Assembly: GCA_049999805.1 (NCBI GenBank)
Contig: JBNGIO010005937.1
Location: 31,911-56,682, forward strand
Source: Folioceros fuciformis
Taxonomy: Eukaryota; Anthocerotophyta; Anthocerotopsida; Anthocerotales
Direction of reading: 5' to 3'
Length of the DNA stretch: 24,772 nucleotides
The stretch's first letter is position 1. Every line of letters begins with the position of its first letter. The notes below the pieces were generated by a model. The model did not search any database. It saw only the letters and a list, made by a program, of their open reading frames with translations, and was not told where the DNA came from. The translations under genes and the position numbers were made by a program. Of the stretch, positions 1 through 9,102 are shown one piece after another.

Positions 1-91
1 CTGCCACGCCTCCTGCTCGGCTGATGCAGCTTCGTCTCCGGGCTGCGTAAGGATTCAGGTTCGATCGCTGCTGTTGCATTTGGGTGGCGGG

Positions 92-1027
92 ATGACTGCG
101 GGGGCGAAGCAGTCGGGGGTGGTGAGTGTGGATTCAGGGCATCAAGACGTGGTGCACGATGTGGCTCTGGACTACTTCGGGAAGCGCATGGCATCGTGCT
201 CCTCAGACCGCACCATCAAGATCTTCAGTCTGGGCGCCGGCAGTGAGCCTCCGGTTCTGCTCACCACTCTCACGGGCCACGAAGGCCCTGTTTGGGAGGT
301 GGTTTGGGCGAACCCTAAGTATGGAAACATCCTTGCCTCCTGCTCTTACGATAACAAGGTGATCCTGTGGAAGGAGGGAGCTGAGAATGAGTGGTCACAG
401 TGGTATGTGTTCCAGGAGCATTCCTCCTCGGTGAATAGCATCAGCTGGGGGCCACATGAGTTTGGCTTGTCTCTGGCGTGCGGATCTTCGGATGGCACTA
501 TATCCGTGCTTACGCACAAGGCGGACTTGCAGTGGGAGAGAACCAAGATCGAGCAGGCTCACACCTTTGGAGTTACGTCTGTCTCCTGGGCTCCGGCCAC
601 AGCGCCGGGCTCACTAGTGGGTGGGGACAACACTGGCCCGGTGAAGAAGCTTGTGTCAGGGGGCTGTGACAACACTGTGAAGGTCTGGAAGTTTTCGGAC
701 GGGGGTTGGAAGCTGGACTGTTTTCCGCCTCTTGCCGACCACACGGATTGGGTACGGGATGTTGCCTGGGCTCCCAATCTAGGGTTGCCCAAGTCTACCA
801 TCGCCAGTGCTTCGCAGGACGGCACCGTCATCATCTGGACGCAGGCCAAGGAAGGAAACCAGTGGGAAGGGCATGTGCTGCATGACTTTAAGACGCCAAC
901 TTGGAGAGTTAGCTGGTCATTGACGGGGAATATCTTAGCTGTGTCTGACGCTAACAATGATGTGACCTTGTGGAAGGAAGCTGTAGATGGGCAGTGGAGC
1001 CAGGTGTCGACCGTGCCGAAGAGCTAA
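92..1027 (+). CDS. SEC13: SEC13-like WD40 protein (COPII coat / nuclear pore)
   Basis: Intronless 311-residue frame. Sec13 is known to pair with Sec31 in the outer COPII cage that buds vesicles from the ER, and to be a subunit of the nuclear-pore Y-complex. The sequence shows six WD40-type blades at roughly residues 15-46, 61-94, 109-140, 155-200, 214-249 and 262-305. Typical strings are 'SSDRTIKIF', 'GHEGPVWEVVWA', 'SYDNKVILWKE', 'HTDWVRDVAWAP' and 'SQDGTVIIWT'. Six blades is the Sec13 pattern, because Sec31 supplies the seventh in trans, and about 310 residues is the usual family length. The start is the ATG at 92; the same frame is open upstream to a TTG at 74, but no earlier ATG exists in the window. 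Bases 1-91 would be 5' leader. No truncation or missing blade is seen. SEH1 is the nearest alternative, but the blade wording fits SEC13 better. Confidence 0.95.
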   Translation: MTAGAKQSGVVSVDSGHQDVVHDVALDYFGKRMASCSSDRTIKIFSLGAGSEPPVLLTTLTGHEGPVWEVVWANPKYGNILASCSYDNKVILWKEGAENEWSQWYVFQEHSSSVNSISWGPHEFGLSLACGSSDGTISVLTHKADLQWERTKIEQAHTFGVTSVSWAPATAPGSLVGGDNTGPVKKLVSGGCDNTVKVWKFSDGGWKLDCFPPLADHTDWVRDVAWAPNLGLPKSTIASASQDGTVIIWTQAKEGNQWEGHVLHDFKTPTWRVSWSLTGNILAVSDANNDVTLWKEAVDGQWSQVSTVPKS

Positions 1028-1812
1028 GGGCGTGACCTCGTTGCAGGTCCGAAGGGCTTCCCTGGCCACAATAGGAGAATAGTGTTAGAAACAATAGCCC
1101 CATTCAGCAGCTTCAACTTATGTTTGCTTTCCCCTCTGTAGTGAGTTACTTAGGTTCGATGGACTGTCCGGTGTTTGGACATTGCTTTGTTTCCATGTCT
1201 GGAAGGCGGCCAATTTTTGAAATGTGTGAACCAATGTCCGATCATCTGGGCTCACCCCCTCTGCTTGCTTTCTGTCGTCAGTTTGCAGAGTTTGAGCGAG
1301 CATTGCATTCTGTGATACGGCATTGGGCCGCAACCATGTGGGCGACGGGTATTGCACGTCTGCCACACGGATCTCATATCTCACAGTTAGGTTCACGAGC
1401 TTCGATGGCTTGTCTTGGCTTAATTTTCCACTGAAGTTTTGTGCCATAATTTATGCGACGCGGTTCTATCTGCTATAGGCTCCACGACCCGAAGCATATC
1501 ACGCAAGGTCTCGTCTAACATCTGTTTCGGAAGAGAGCCGTTCTCGGTCTGTTCTTCATGGAATGGTGACTAGAATTCTCATGGCGAGACCTAGATATGG
1601 GAAGCTGCAGGCTTCGGGACTTCTGGGAATCAAATTAGGTCTCTATCTATGTGTGTTCCTAGTACACATGTAGCAAACGAGATGGAGGTTTAGTGCAGAA
1701 ATGGTTTGCTGAAGCAATTGCAGCCCCACGCCAACTTCAAGACGGCGGGCGCTTTCGTCGTTGGCACTCGGAGCAGCGAGGTGTGATAATCTTTGTTAGC
1801 TCGTCGGTGAGG
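1028..1812 (+). other. SEC13 3' flank and ALG11 leader
   Basis: No coding frame with recognisable content lies between the SEC13 stop and the ALG11 start. It must hold the SEC13 3' UTR and terminator and the ALG11 promoter and 5' UTR. I cannot place a TATA box or polyadenylation site with confidence. Two four-codon upstream frames precede ALG11 and are listed separately. Confidence 0.6.
1682..1712 (+). promoter_or_regulatory. Two minimal upstream ORFs ahead of ALG11
   Basis: ATG at 1682 reads three codons then TAG (1682-1693). ATG at 1701 reads three codons then TGA (1701-1712). Both lie 100-130 bp before the ALG11 ATG at 1813 and in frames different from it. If the transcript starts upstream of 1682, they could lower or condition ALG11 translation. 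The transcription start is unknown, so this is inference. Confidence 0.35.
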
Positions 1813-3934
1813 ATGTGGCCCAGGAGCGTAATATGGCTTGTTGCCGCTCTGGTGATGTTGGGTGCCCTGGGTGTGTCAGTTGTGTACCTAATGATAGAGG
1901 TGGTGCGGAGGAAGCAGCGCAAGGAGGTGGTCGGGTTCTTCCACCCTTTCGCAAATGATGGTGGTGGTGGAGAGCGTGTTCTTTGGTGCGCTGTGAAAGC
2001 AGTGCAGGAGCAATTTCCTGGACTTCAGACGGTAGTTTACACGGGAGATCCAGTTACTCCTCAATTTTTGGCCGAGAGGGCGCTCAGGTTATTCGGCGTG
2101 GAGCTTTCCTCACCTCCTGAGGTCTTGTCCTTGCCCTTGCCCGCGCTCTTTTCCGGTGGACAGTTGTTGGCCAAGCTTTGATGGGCTGCATTTGCTTGCG
2201 ATCTGTCTTGTGAGTGCAGGTTGTTGAGCTTAGAAGAAGGAAATGGGTGGAGGCGGCAACCTACCCTCGTTTCACTCTCATGGGGCAAAGCATCGGTTCT
2301 GTTATTCTTGGGTGGGAAGCCCTTGTGAAACGAAAACCTACGCTGCTCATAGACACCAGCGGATATGCATTCATCTACCCTCTTGCTCGTGCAGTTGGGT
2401 GTAAGGTTGTGTGCTATACGCACTATCCAACCATCAGCTCCGACATGGTTTCTCGGGTAATGAACAGGGTGTCCACGTACAACAACAAGGGCATTGTCTC
2501 CAGATCGTAAGTTGAATCAATGTGGGAAATGGTAAAAAGTTTGGTTGGGCTGTGTTTGGTGGCATACATGTTTGTGGAAGGATGTGACCACAGCTTAAAT
2601 TTACTTTCCAGATTGTTGCTATCTACGGGGAAAACATTGTACTACAAGATGATGGCGTGGGCGTATGGGCTGGCAGGCAAGTGTGCACACCTGGCCATGG
2701 TGAATTCGTCTTGGACTCAGGCGCACATTGTGAAGCTTTGGGGAATACCTGAGCGAACTGTTCTGGTGTATCCCCCGTGCGACACCGTGGCACTGCAGGT
2801 CGGTGTTTGTGATGTGTGTGGTGGTATTCTTTTGGCAAGTTTGACACAAGGGGTTGATGACATGTTTTGTGGCACACAAGTGCACATGAGGGGTGTGGAT
2901 GCGGCTGCAGGGCAGTAGTTGAATGTAGTGTTTGGATTTTGTGTGCAAGCAGGCTTTACCGTTAGAGCGGTCAGAGAAGAATCGGTACATCATATCTGTT
3001 GCACAATTCCGTCCAGAAAAGGTGAGTGAGTGAGTGTGTTTGGTGCAAGATGTGGATGTGGGGCGACGAAATAGCTTCAGTTTTCAGTTGATGAGCCTGC
3101 GGCAGGGTGGCTTGCTGGTAGGCCCATGAAGTTCAAGTGCAAGCCTTCGCACTGGCGTTGAAGAGGCTGGAAGGGGATGAAGGGGTTAACGTAAGCACGT
3201 CAGAGAAGCCACGGTTGAAGCTGGTAGGGAGTTGCAGACACAAGGAAGATGAAAGTAGGCTGGAGGGTGTGGTAGCCAAGTGTAGGGAACTCGGGATTGC
3301 GGACGTGGTGGACGTGTGCAAGAATGTGACATACGAGTGAGTGCGGGTGAAGGGTTTGTGGAATGCTTAGTTTTGGTTTTAGACAGTGTCGTGATAGAGG
3401 GCAGCAGCGTGGTGTGGGTGCAGTGAATTGAAAGCTCTGCTGGGAGGCGCAGTGGCAGGACTCCACACGATGGTGGATGAACATTTCGGCATCAGCGTGG
3501 TGGAGTACATGGCAGCAGGGGCTGTACCCATCGGTAATGACCTAGCGCAGTTTGAGTTGAGCATAGCGGGGGTTGGGAAGGCTTGGTTTGTTCTGTTTGT
3601 TTTGTTGTAGTAGTTAACTAGTCTTGGGTTTGGGAGTAGTGAGTGTTTGCGTGGGTGGCCGTTTCCAGCTCATCGGTCAGCAGGGCCGAAATTAGATATC
3701 GTAAGGGAAGAAGGTGGGCAGCGCACGGGATTCCTCGCAGCGACAGTGGAGGAGTTTGCGGATGCAGTGTACGCTGTTTTGACCATGCCGGAGGCAGCGA
3801 GGGTGGAGATGGCGAGGGCCTCGAGGCAGCGTGCCGCGCAATTCTCGGAAGCAAGGTTCGATGATGAGTTCAAGGCGGCGATGAAGGGCGTGGGCGCGGA
3901 GTTGGGTTTAGGTCAGGAGTGGGAGGCACGGTAG
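1813..3934 (+). CDS. ALG11: ALG11, GDP-Man:Man3GlcNAc2-PP-dolichol alpha-1,2-mannosyltransferase
   Basis: Seven exons: 1813-2121, 2220-2506, 2612-2798, 2953-3021, 3122-3336, 3424-3533, 3669-3934. All junctions are GT-AG and phase-consistent, giving 480 residues, about the family length. ALG11 is a GT4 enzyme that adds the fourth and fifth mannoses to the dolichol-linked glycan on the cytosolic ER face. Visible: an N-terminal membrane segment (about 5-30); the Gly-rich '[15 protein letters not shown]' block (about 44-58) characteristic of ALG11; 'CYTHYPTIS'; 'NSSWT'; 'YPPCDT'; '[10 protein letters not shown]' closing exon 4 and 'AHEVQVQAF' opening exon 5; and the GT4 E-x7-E motif at E375/E383 in '[16 protein letters not shown]'. 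I chose the ATG at 1813 because it puts the membrane segment at the N-terminus; the frame upstream opens only at a GTG. The first donor, gag|gtcttg, is weak. No disruption is seen. Confidence 0.94.
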
Positions 3935-4712
3935 CGTGTACTAGGCCTGGGACGGGACGGTGTTATGTACAGTTCTACTATCTACTGGAATCGTTAGAGT
4001 AGCCCTAGATGCATGCATTTGGTGGTGGGTAGCTGTTAAAGAACGGAGAGGCTTTTACAGCCAGTACTGTACGTGTGTAAGCTCCATATGGCTTGGGCGG
4101 ACGGGGTGTGCGTGTGCGTGAGACTGCGAGACTGGACATACCTACATACATTGCGTTGTTGTACGCACACAGGTGCGTATGGAGTGCAGCGCACGCATGA
4201 GGAGTGGAATGCTCCAATCCTCCAGACTCCAGAGGCTCTCTCTAGAGACTCCAGAAGCTCCAGCTCCAGCTGGTGGGCGTGTGGGCGTGAGGTGATGAGG
4301 GACCCGTGTGCAGTTTATCGTCTAGCTGGGCCCAGCATCACACAAGATGTCTACATACATCGTGTACATAGGTCCGTTAACAAGCGAGGGGAGGCGAGGC
4401 GAGGCGAAGGCAAGGTCTGGTCTGGTCTGTAGAGTTTGTGTGAGTGATCCGATAAGCTTTGGCGTGGAACTTACGGATGGTTGGGGCTGCTTGGCGTGTG
4501 GAATGGAGGAGGGCGTGTGCAGGTCGAGCCTAGGGTCGGGGTCGGGGTCGGGGCCGGGGCTGGGGCCTAGGCCTCGGGCCGTCGGGCTCGGGGTAGCCGT
4601 TGTTTGGAGGAGTCAGGGTGTCACGCCTTCAATTCAGATTATTCGGACCGATATGCAGCAGAGAGAGAGAAGGAAATTAGTTTGTACAGTACACTACAAT
4701 GGAGGTCTATCC
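3935..4712. other. ALG11 3' flank, no gene seen
   Basis: It holds the ALG11 3' UTR and G+C-rich, simple-sequence-rich DNA. Short degenerate arrays include a GAGGC-type tract near 4386-4416, a TCTGG tract at 4415-4430 and a TCGGGG tract at 4535-4566. The open frames here (119-197 codons) are low-complexity and some run into the gap. I see no protein family in them. Confidence 0.6.
4535..4566. repeat. TCGGGG hexanucleotide microsatellite
   Basis: About five imperfect copies of a six-base G-rich unit, ending in GGCCGGGGCTGGGG variants. The G-runs could form a quadruplex on the plus strand. It is one of many different simple repeats in the 3.9-8.1 kb stretch. Confidence 0.7.
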
Positions 4713-4812
4713 NNNNNNNNNNNNNNNNNNNNNNNNNNNNNNNNNNNNNNNNNNNNNNNNNNNNNNNNNNNNNNNNNNNNNNNNNNNNNNNNNNNNNNNN
4801 NNNNNNNNNNNN
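4713..4812. other. Assembly gap (100 N)
   Basis: Exactly 100 N, the conventional placeholder for a gap of unknown size. Nothing recognisable flanks it. Confidence 0.98.
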
Positions 4813-6055
4813 AACATGCAAGGCGCGTGGTAGGCCAGTTGAGATATGGAGCGGTTGGTTGGCGTTGGCGAGGGTCGAGCGCGCAGAAACGGGGACTGGT
4901 GAAGCCAAGTGGGGACTGGGCTGGAGCTGGGGGGTGTTGACGCTTTCTCTCTACTAAACTAGTGCCACGGCCAGACGCGGAAGCAGAGGCGGAGTGTGGC
5001 TGTGGCTTTCCTCTCTTCTTCGGCTTGAAGAAGGTGCAGAGCGAGTAGCTGGCAGTGCTTGGTGTTTGGCGGTGGAGCTGAAGGGTAGGGTGGCGATTCC
5101 CACGCCATGCCGAATCTTGTCCTTCTTTCCCCCGCTTCATGGTTTGGCATGGTGGGCTGGGTTGGGCTGTTATGAAGGCAAGGCAAGGCATGGCAAGGCA
5201 GGCAGGAGGGGGGTACAGGCACTAAGTCCCAGACTTCCGGCTCCCGGCTCCCAGCTGCAGGCCCCACACTATTCGCTAACTGCACATCCCATCCCGTGCC
5301 GTGCCGTCCCATCCCATCCCACCCCTGCACCTGTACATGTCTTGTATCTACACATGTATTATGTACATGCTAGAGATGTACGATGTTCCGTAACACCTCA
5401 CCAACCTGATAAGGATCACGCTCCGTCCCGTTCCGTTCTATCCAATGCACGCTGGGTAGGCAGTACAGTCACTTGGGCCTACGGGAATGGGACCGGGTCA
5501 GTCCCTGCCACATGGACGTCTTGTCCTTGAGCCACATGGAGGTCTTGTCCTCGAGGCTTAGGCCCAGGCTTCATGGAAGTGAGCGTGCTGGCGTCGGTGT
5601 CAGAGCGAGAGAGCGCGCGCGCAAGCGACGAGAGAGTAGACCTGGGCTAGGCTAGACTAGACTAGACTATACTAGACCAGGCGCAAAGAATAAGAGCAGA
5701 GGCTCATCAGAGCAGTGAGTGAGAGAGAGAGAGAGATTGGCGGGAGATGGAGAGGAGAAGAGATGAGCTTGTATTGTCCCAAGGCTAGGGCCCTGCGGAA
5801 TATTCCCTGGCCTTGGCGCATGGCATTTGACCCCTCGTACTTTATGTATGTATAAACAAAGGCGCACGGTATCGATTCGCGGCCTGTTGTGATAACGAGC
5901 CTGGAAGCCCAGGGCCCCGCAGCCTCATCATCAGCTTTAGCCTCAGCTTCAGCCAGTGAGCCTGAGAGAGCCTCTCAGCCTGTTTTAAGTTAGGTAGTCC
6001 CGACTCCCGACTCCCGACTCCCGACTCCCGACTCCCGACTCCCGACTCCCGACTC
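4813..6055. other. Gene-free, microsatellite-rich intergenic DNA
   Basis: No supported gene. It contains many short imperfect tandem repeats: AAGGC units near 5176-5205, CATCC/CGTGC units near 5284-5322, GA tracts near 5590-5630 and 5715-5735, a CTAGA tract near 5646-5676, and the heptamer array at the right edge. Frames on both strands have biased, low-complexity composition. Confidence 0.6.
5999..6055. repeat. CCCGACT heptamer tandem array running into a gap
   Basis: Eight perfect copies of CCCGACT occupy 5999-6054 and the array stops only at the N block. The right flank of the gap begins with CCCTACT, one mismatch from the unit, so the array probably continues through the gap and caused it. 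The unit is seven bases like the plant telomere repeat CCCTAAA but differs at several positions, so I do not call it telomeric. Confidence 0.9.
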
Positions 6056-6155
6056 NNNNNNNNNNNNNNNNNNNNNNNNNNNNNNNNNNNNNNNNNNNNN
6101 NNNNNNNNNNNNNNNNNNNNNNNNNNNNNNNNNNNNNNNNNNNNNNNNNNNNNNN
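6056..6155. other. Assembly gap (100 N)
   Basis: 100 N directly abutting the CCCGACT array; real length unknown, probably repeat DNA. Confidence 0.98.
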
Positions 6156-6256
6156 CCCTACTCCCGGGCCCAGGGCCCCAGCGTCCCTTCAGTCGCAACT
6201 GCCTGTGTCCCGGACCCCGCGCCCCAACGTCGAAAGATCCCGTGGAACAACATACC

Positions 6257-6318
6257 ATCTGAGGTAGGTACTCGACGTAGGTAGGCAGGCAGGCCGGTAG
6301 GCAGGTACGCAGGTAGGT
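6257..6318. repeat. AGGT/AGGC tetranucleotide tract
   Basis: Imperfect array of GTAGG and GCAGG steps. Ordinary microsatellite, with no gene overlapping it that I can support. Confidence 0.75.
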
Positions 6319-6595
6319 TTATCATGAAACCAAGAGCTATCAAGTGCTCTGCGTATCACCCACCATACATGCTGCTATGTACTGTACGGAACTGTACTAT
6401 ACTGTACGATCATGTCCAACCTAAACCATATCTTTTTCTTTCTTTTTCGTTTTGGTTTGCACCATGTGTATTTTTCACGCAGGCAGGCCAGGCCAGGCCA
6501 GGCAGTAAAAGCGAGAATCGTCACCTACATGTGTATGTATCTACATAGTGAAGTGCATTCTTAAGGGGGCTTGCCTTGTTTAAAATCGTGGTACA

Positions 6596-6613
6596 TGTAT
6601 GTATGTATGTATG
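6596..6613. repeat. GTAT tetranucleotide microsatellite
   Basis: About four and a half perfect copies of the GTAT tetramer in gene-free DNA. Confidence 0.85.
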
Positions 6614-6646
6614 CACACACTACAGACTGTACAGTACACAGACAGC

Positions 6647-6664
6647 CGTATGTACGTACATACG
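6647..6664. repeat. 18-bp perfect palindrome
   Basis: CGTATGTACGTACATACG equals its own reverse complement. It sits about 35 bp after the GTAT tract and is built from the same alternating purine-pyrimidine bases, so it may be slippage-derived rather than a protein-binding site. Confidence 0.9.
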
Positions 6665-6930
6665 TACATGCGTGCCTTAACGCGTGAGAAGCATGAATGG
6701 CAGCATGCACTGCGAGCATGAGGCCATAGGAGTGACAAAGAAGAAAGTGATAGGAGCAGTTCCAGGAAGGTGAGAGGCGAAAGCCGAAAGGCGATAAGCG
6801 CATGACAAAAAATGCAAGGCTACGCTACGGAACGATTAGCTCTCATGACGGAGATAAGCACATTTAGCACATGCTGAGCGAAGAAATCGCCTTGACCAGA
6901 GACACGTGGGCATGGGCCCCGCACTGCACT

Positions 6931-6949
6931 GCACCTGCCGAGCAGGTGC
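6931..6949. repeat. Inverted repeat, 8-bp stem with 3-base loop
   Basis: GCACCTGC (6931-6938), loop CGA, then GCAGGTGC (6942-6949), a perfect match. There is no T-run after it and no gene nearby, so I assign no function. Confidence 0.8.
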
Positions 6950-6997
6950 GGGTGTTGCGGCCTCGAGTCTGGACTTTCTTCTATCTCATCCACCGGC

Positions 6998-7027
6998 CCA
7001 CCGGGTGCCACCGCGTGCCACCGGGTG
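6998..7027. repeat. Three tandem copies of a 10-bp unit
   Basis: CCACCGGGTG, CCACCGCGTG and CCACCGGGTG in direct tandem, with a single base change in the middle copy. Confidence 0.85.
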
Positions 7028-7518
7028 ACCGGCTGTAGCGCGCCCATCGCCTGCCGCCTCTTGCCTGGCACGCTGCGGACCTGCACTCCACACAGCGACA
7101 CGCCAAAGGCGGAAGGCGAATGCCGCGCTACAGCCGTTACGGCTGCAGCTACAACAGAGACACACAGTAGTGGTCAGGCCGACCCCGACCCCGACCCCCG
7201 GCCCCGATATTTTGCAGCAGCCAGGAGTACTGGAGCCTGGAGCCTGCTGGGGCCGGAGACCGTGCTCACCACATCGGGGCTTCCACTCCATCCATGTATG
7301 GTAAAGCCACGCAGTAGCTATGCACGCAACGCAGCACACACCTCCAAGGGGGGTTTGGGTTCCTGGGTTTTTGTGCCGGCCGCCACATCTCGCCTTTCAC
7401 GGTGCGCCCCACTGCCCACTGCCCACCGCCCTACTGTCCAGTTCATACATGCATTTGCCATTGTATCGCATTGCTCTGCGTTCCAGGCATCCAAGGAGCA
7501 TAACAAGGAGTGGAATGC

Positions 7519-7633
7519 TCTCTATCTCTCTCTCGCTCTCACTTTCGCTTTCGCTCGCGCTCTCGCTCGCGCTCTCGCTCCCGCTCCCGCTCCCGCTCTC
7601 GTCCCCGCCCCGGCTCCCGCTCTCGCCTCCCCC
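7519..7633. repeat. Polypyrimidine hexamer microsatellite (GCTCTC/GCTCCC)
   Basis: About 115 bases of imperfect CT and GCTCTC/GCTCCC units with nearly all purines on the minus strand apart from single G's. Depending on frame it would read Arg-Ser, Leu-Ala or Ala-Pro dipeptides, and it creates several long but meaningless frames. Confidence 0.85.
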
Positions 7634-8613
7634 TGTTCTTTTCCTCTGCCGCTCCCTTCCACACATCACCTACACAGTGTAGACCAGTCGCTCTTTCGGG
7701 TGGGTCGGGGAGCGCTTCTCCTCTCTTCCCTTCTCCACTCCGCTTCCTCGCTTTTCCCTCTTCCCAGGTTGCAGTGTCAATACCGGGCCGGGCCGGGCCT
7801 GGCCTGCCCCTACACTGCAGCCGGAGTCGGGGAAAGAATAGGGAAAGCAAAGCAAGGCAAGGAAAGCCATGGGACACGGCTTTCAAGCCGCCTCCTGCCG
7901 TGCTCCGCATTGCGTTGCGCCCCAACGTGGCCGGCCACAGTATGTGTGTGCAGATGCAGATGCGCCTGCTTCCTAATGGGTTGTCCCTGCAATCTCCACT
8001 CCCAGTGTGCCGCTGCTCCGCCAGATCTGCGCTTGCTGCCTTCTCAGCTTGAGAGGGCCAGAGCCAGAGCCGTGCTGCTGCTTCTCTAACAGTTGCTGCG
8101 CAGCGTCACAGCCTTCTGCACCAATTTTGACATCCCAATGTCTGTCGCATCTAGTGGCGGCTACTAGGTGATGCACATGTCATTGCTTTCTGCCGTGAGG
8201 CCCGTCGAGCTGCCACGGCATGCTAAACTCTGGACATGTATGTTACCCAGGTCACACTTTGTGGCTTAGCTACTCACCAGCAGCCTGACTGTTTCTGTGA
8301 TCTTCCCTACTTCTGTTTTTCCTTCCGATGCAGCCTCTCCCCCGCCCATCTTCATCCTTGTTTCCCAATTCAATGCTAGCTGTCACGCGGCTTTCAACCT
8401 CCTCGCCCACTTGCCCTTCGCTTCTTCTGCTCTCTCATCTCCAGACTTGCTTGCGATTGCGTGCAATCTTCCGTGGAGCCTGCCCTCAATTTGCCGTCTA
8501 GGAGCTGCAATCTTGGAGGGTAAGACTGGGGCCGCTCCCTGGCTCTGGGGTGGGCGCCGCCGGTTTCCTCACTGCCAACTGTGCACTAGGGGGACTCCGC
8601 ATCAGCTTCTTGT

Positions 8614-8713
8614 NNNNNNNNNNNNNNNNNNNNNNNNNNNNNNNNNNNNNNNNNNNNNNNNNNNNNNNNNNNNNNNNNNNNNNNNNNNNNNNNNNNNNNN
8701 NNNNNNNNNNNNN
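8614..8713. other. Assembly gap (100 N)
   Basis: Exactly 100 N. It lies about 390 bp upstream of the F-box gene, so 5' UTR or promoter sequence of that gene may be missing. Confidence 0.98.
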
Positions 8714-9102
8714 CCCGACTGGTATGCTTCTTGCTTGCTGGACCCCAACCACAACCGGGGATAAATGTGGTTGCCGTGCTGGGTTGCAGCTGCGCATGTG
8801 GAATGGCATTGACCGTGTCTTGAATGTGCTTAGCTGCCCTTGGTGGTTGGGCTGCCGCTCCGCTCTTATGTGACGCCATTCTTGTTGGCCGTTGCTTCTT
8901 CTTGACATCCACGTCGCCGTGGTCGGGAGCCTGGGGGATTGGACCGGACACACTCTCACTGCTGTTACTAGCTGCTGCCATCTGCCCCAGCTCCAGTCTG
9001 AGTACACACTCCAGGACTCTCCACAATTTCTGCTAGCTCGAGGGGGAGGAGGGGATCTGCGTGCAATCTGCCAGCGGGGAGCAACACCATTGCCTGCAAC
9101 AC
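8714..9102 (+). other. Upstream region of the F-box gene
   Basis: Probable promoter and 5' leader. An in-frame TAG at 9034 precedes the F-box start. A minus-strand frame opens at an ATG at 8981 and stays open for about 89 codons into the gap, but several frames are open here and none resembles a known family. Confidence 0.5.

Larger units (their letters stand above)
6156..8613. other. Gene-free region of simple repeats
   Basis: No supported gene in about 2.5 kb. It contains AGGT/AGGC tetramer tracts (about 6257-6318), an AGGCC tract (about 6482-6503), a GTAT tract (about 6596-6613), an 18-bp palindrome (6647-6664), a hairpin (6931-6949), a 10-bp triplication (6998-7027) and a pyrimidine-rich hexamer tract (7519-7633). 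The longest open frame here (354 codons, plus strand, ending 8089) starts at 7025 and reads Ala/Pro/Leu- and Ser-rich sequence generated by the hexamer tract. I judge it spurious. Confidence 0.6.

Noticed and set aside
5999-6055. Interstitial telomere
   Set aside because: The unit CCCGACT differs from the plant CCCTAAA repeat at several positions and no canonical copies are present.
4201-7520. 14-base identity GGAGTGGAATGCTC at 4201 and 7508
   Set aside because: Short, not extended on either side, and within reach of chance for a scan of this size.
7025-8089. 354-codon plus-strand frame and a 180-codon overlapping frame containing an Arg-Ser dipeptide run
   Set aside because: The RS and Ala-Pro runs come from the GCTCTC/GCTCCC microsatellite read in different frames. 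Neither frame has a domain outside the repeat, and frames on both strands are equally open.
8586-8981. Minus-strand frame opening at ATG 8981, divergent from the F-box gene
   Set aside because: It is truncated by the gap after about 89 codons, other frames are equally open, and no family resemblance was seen.
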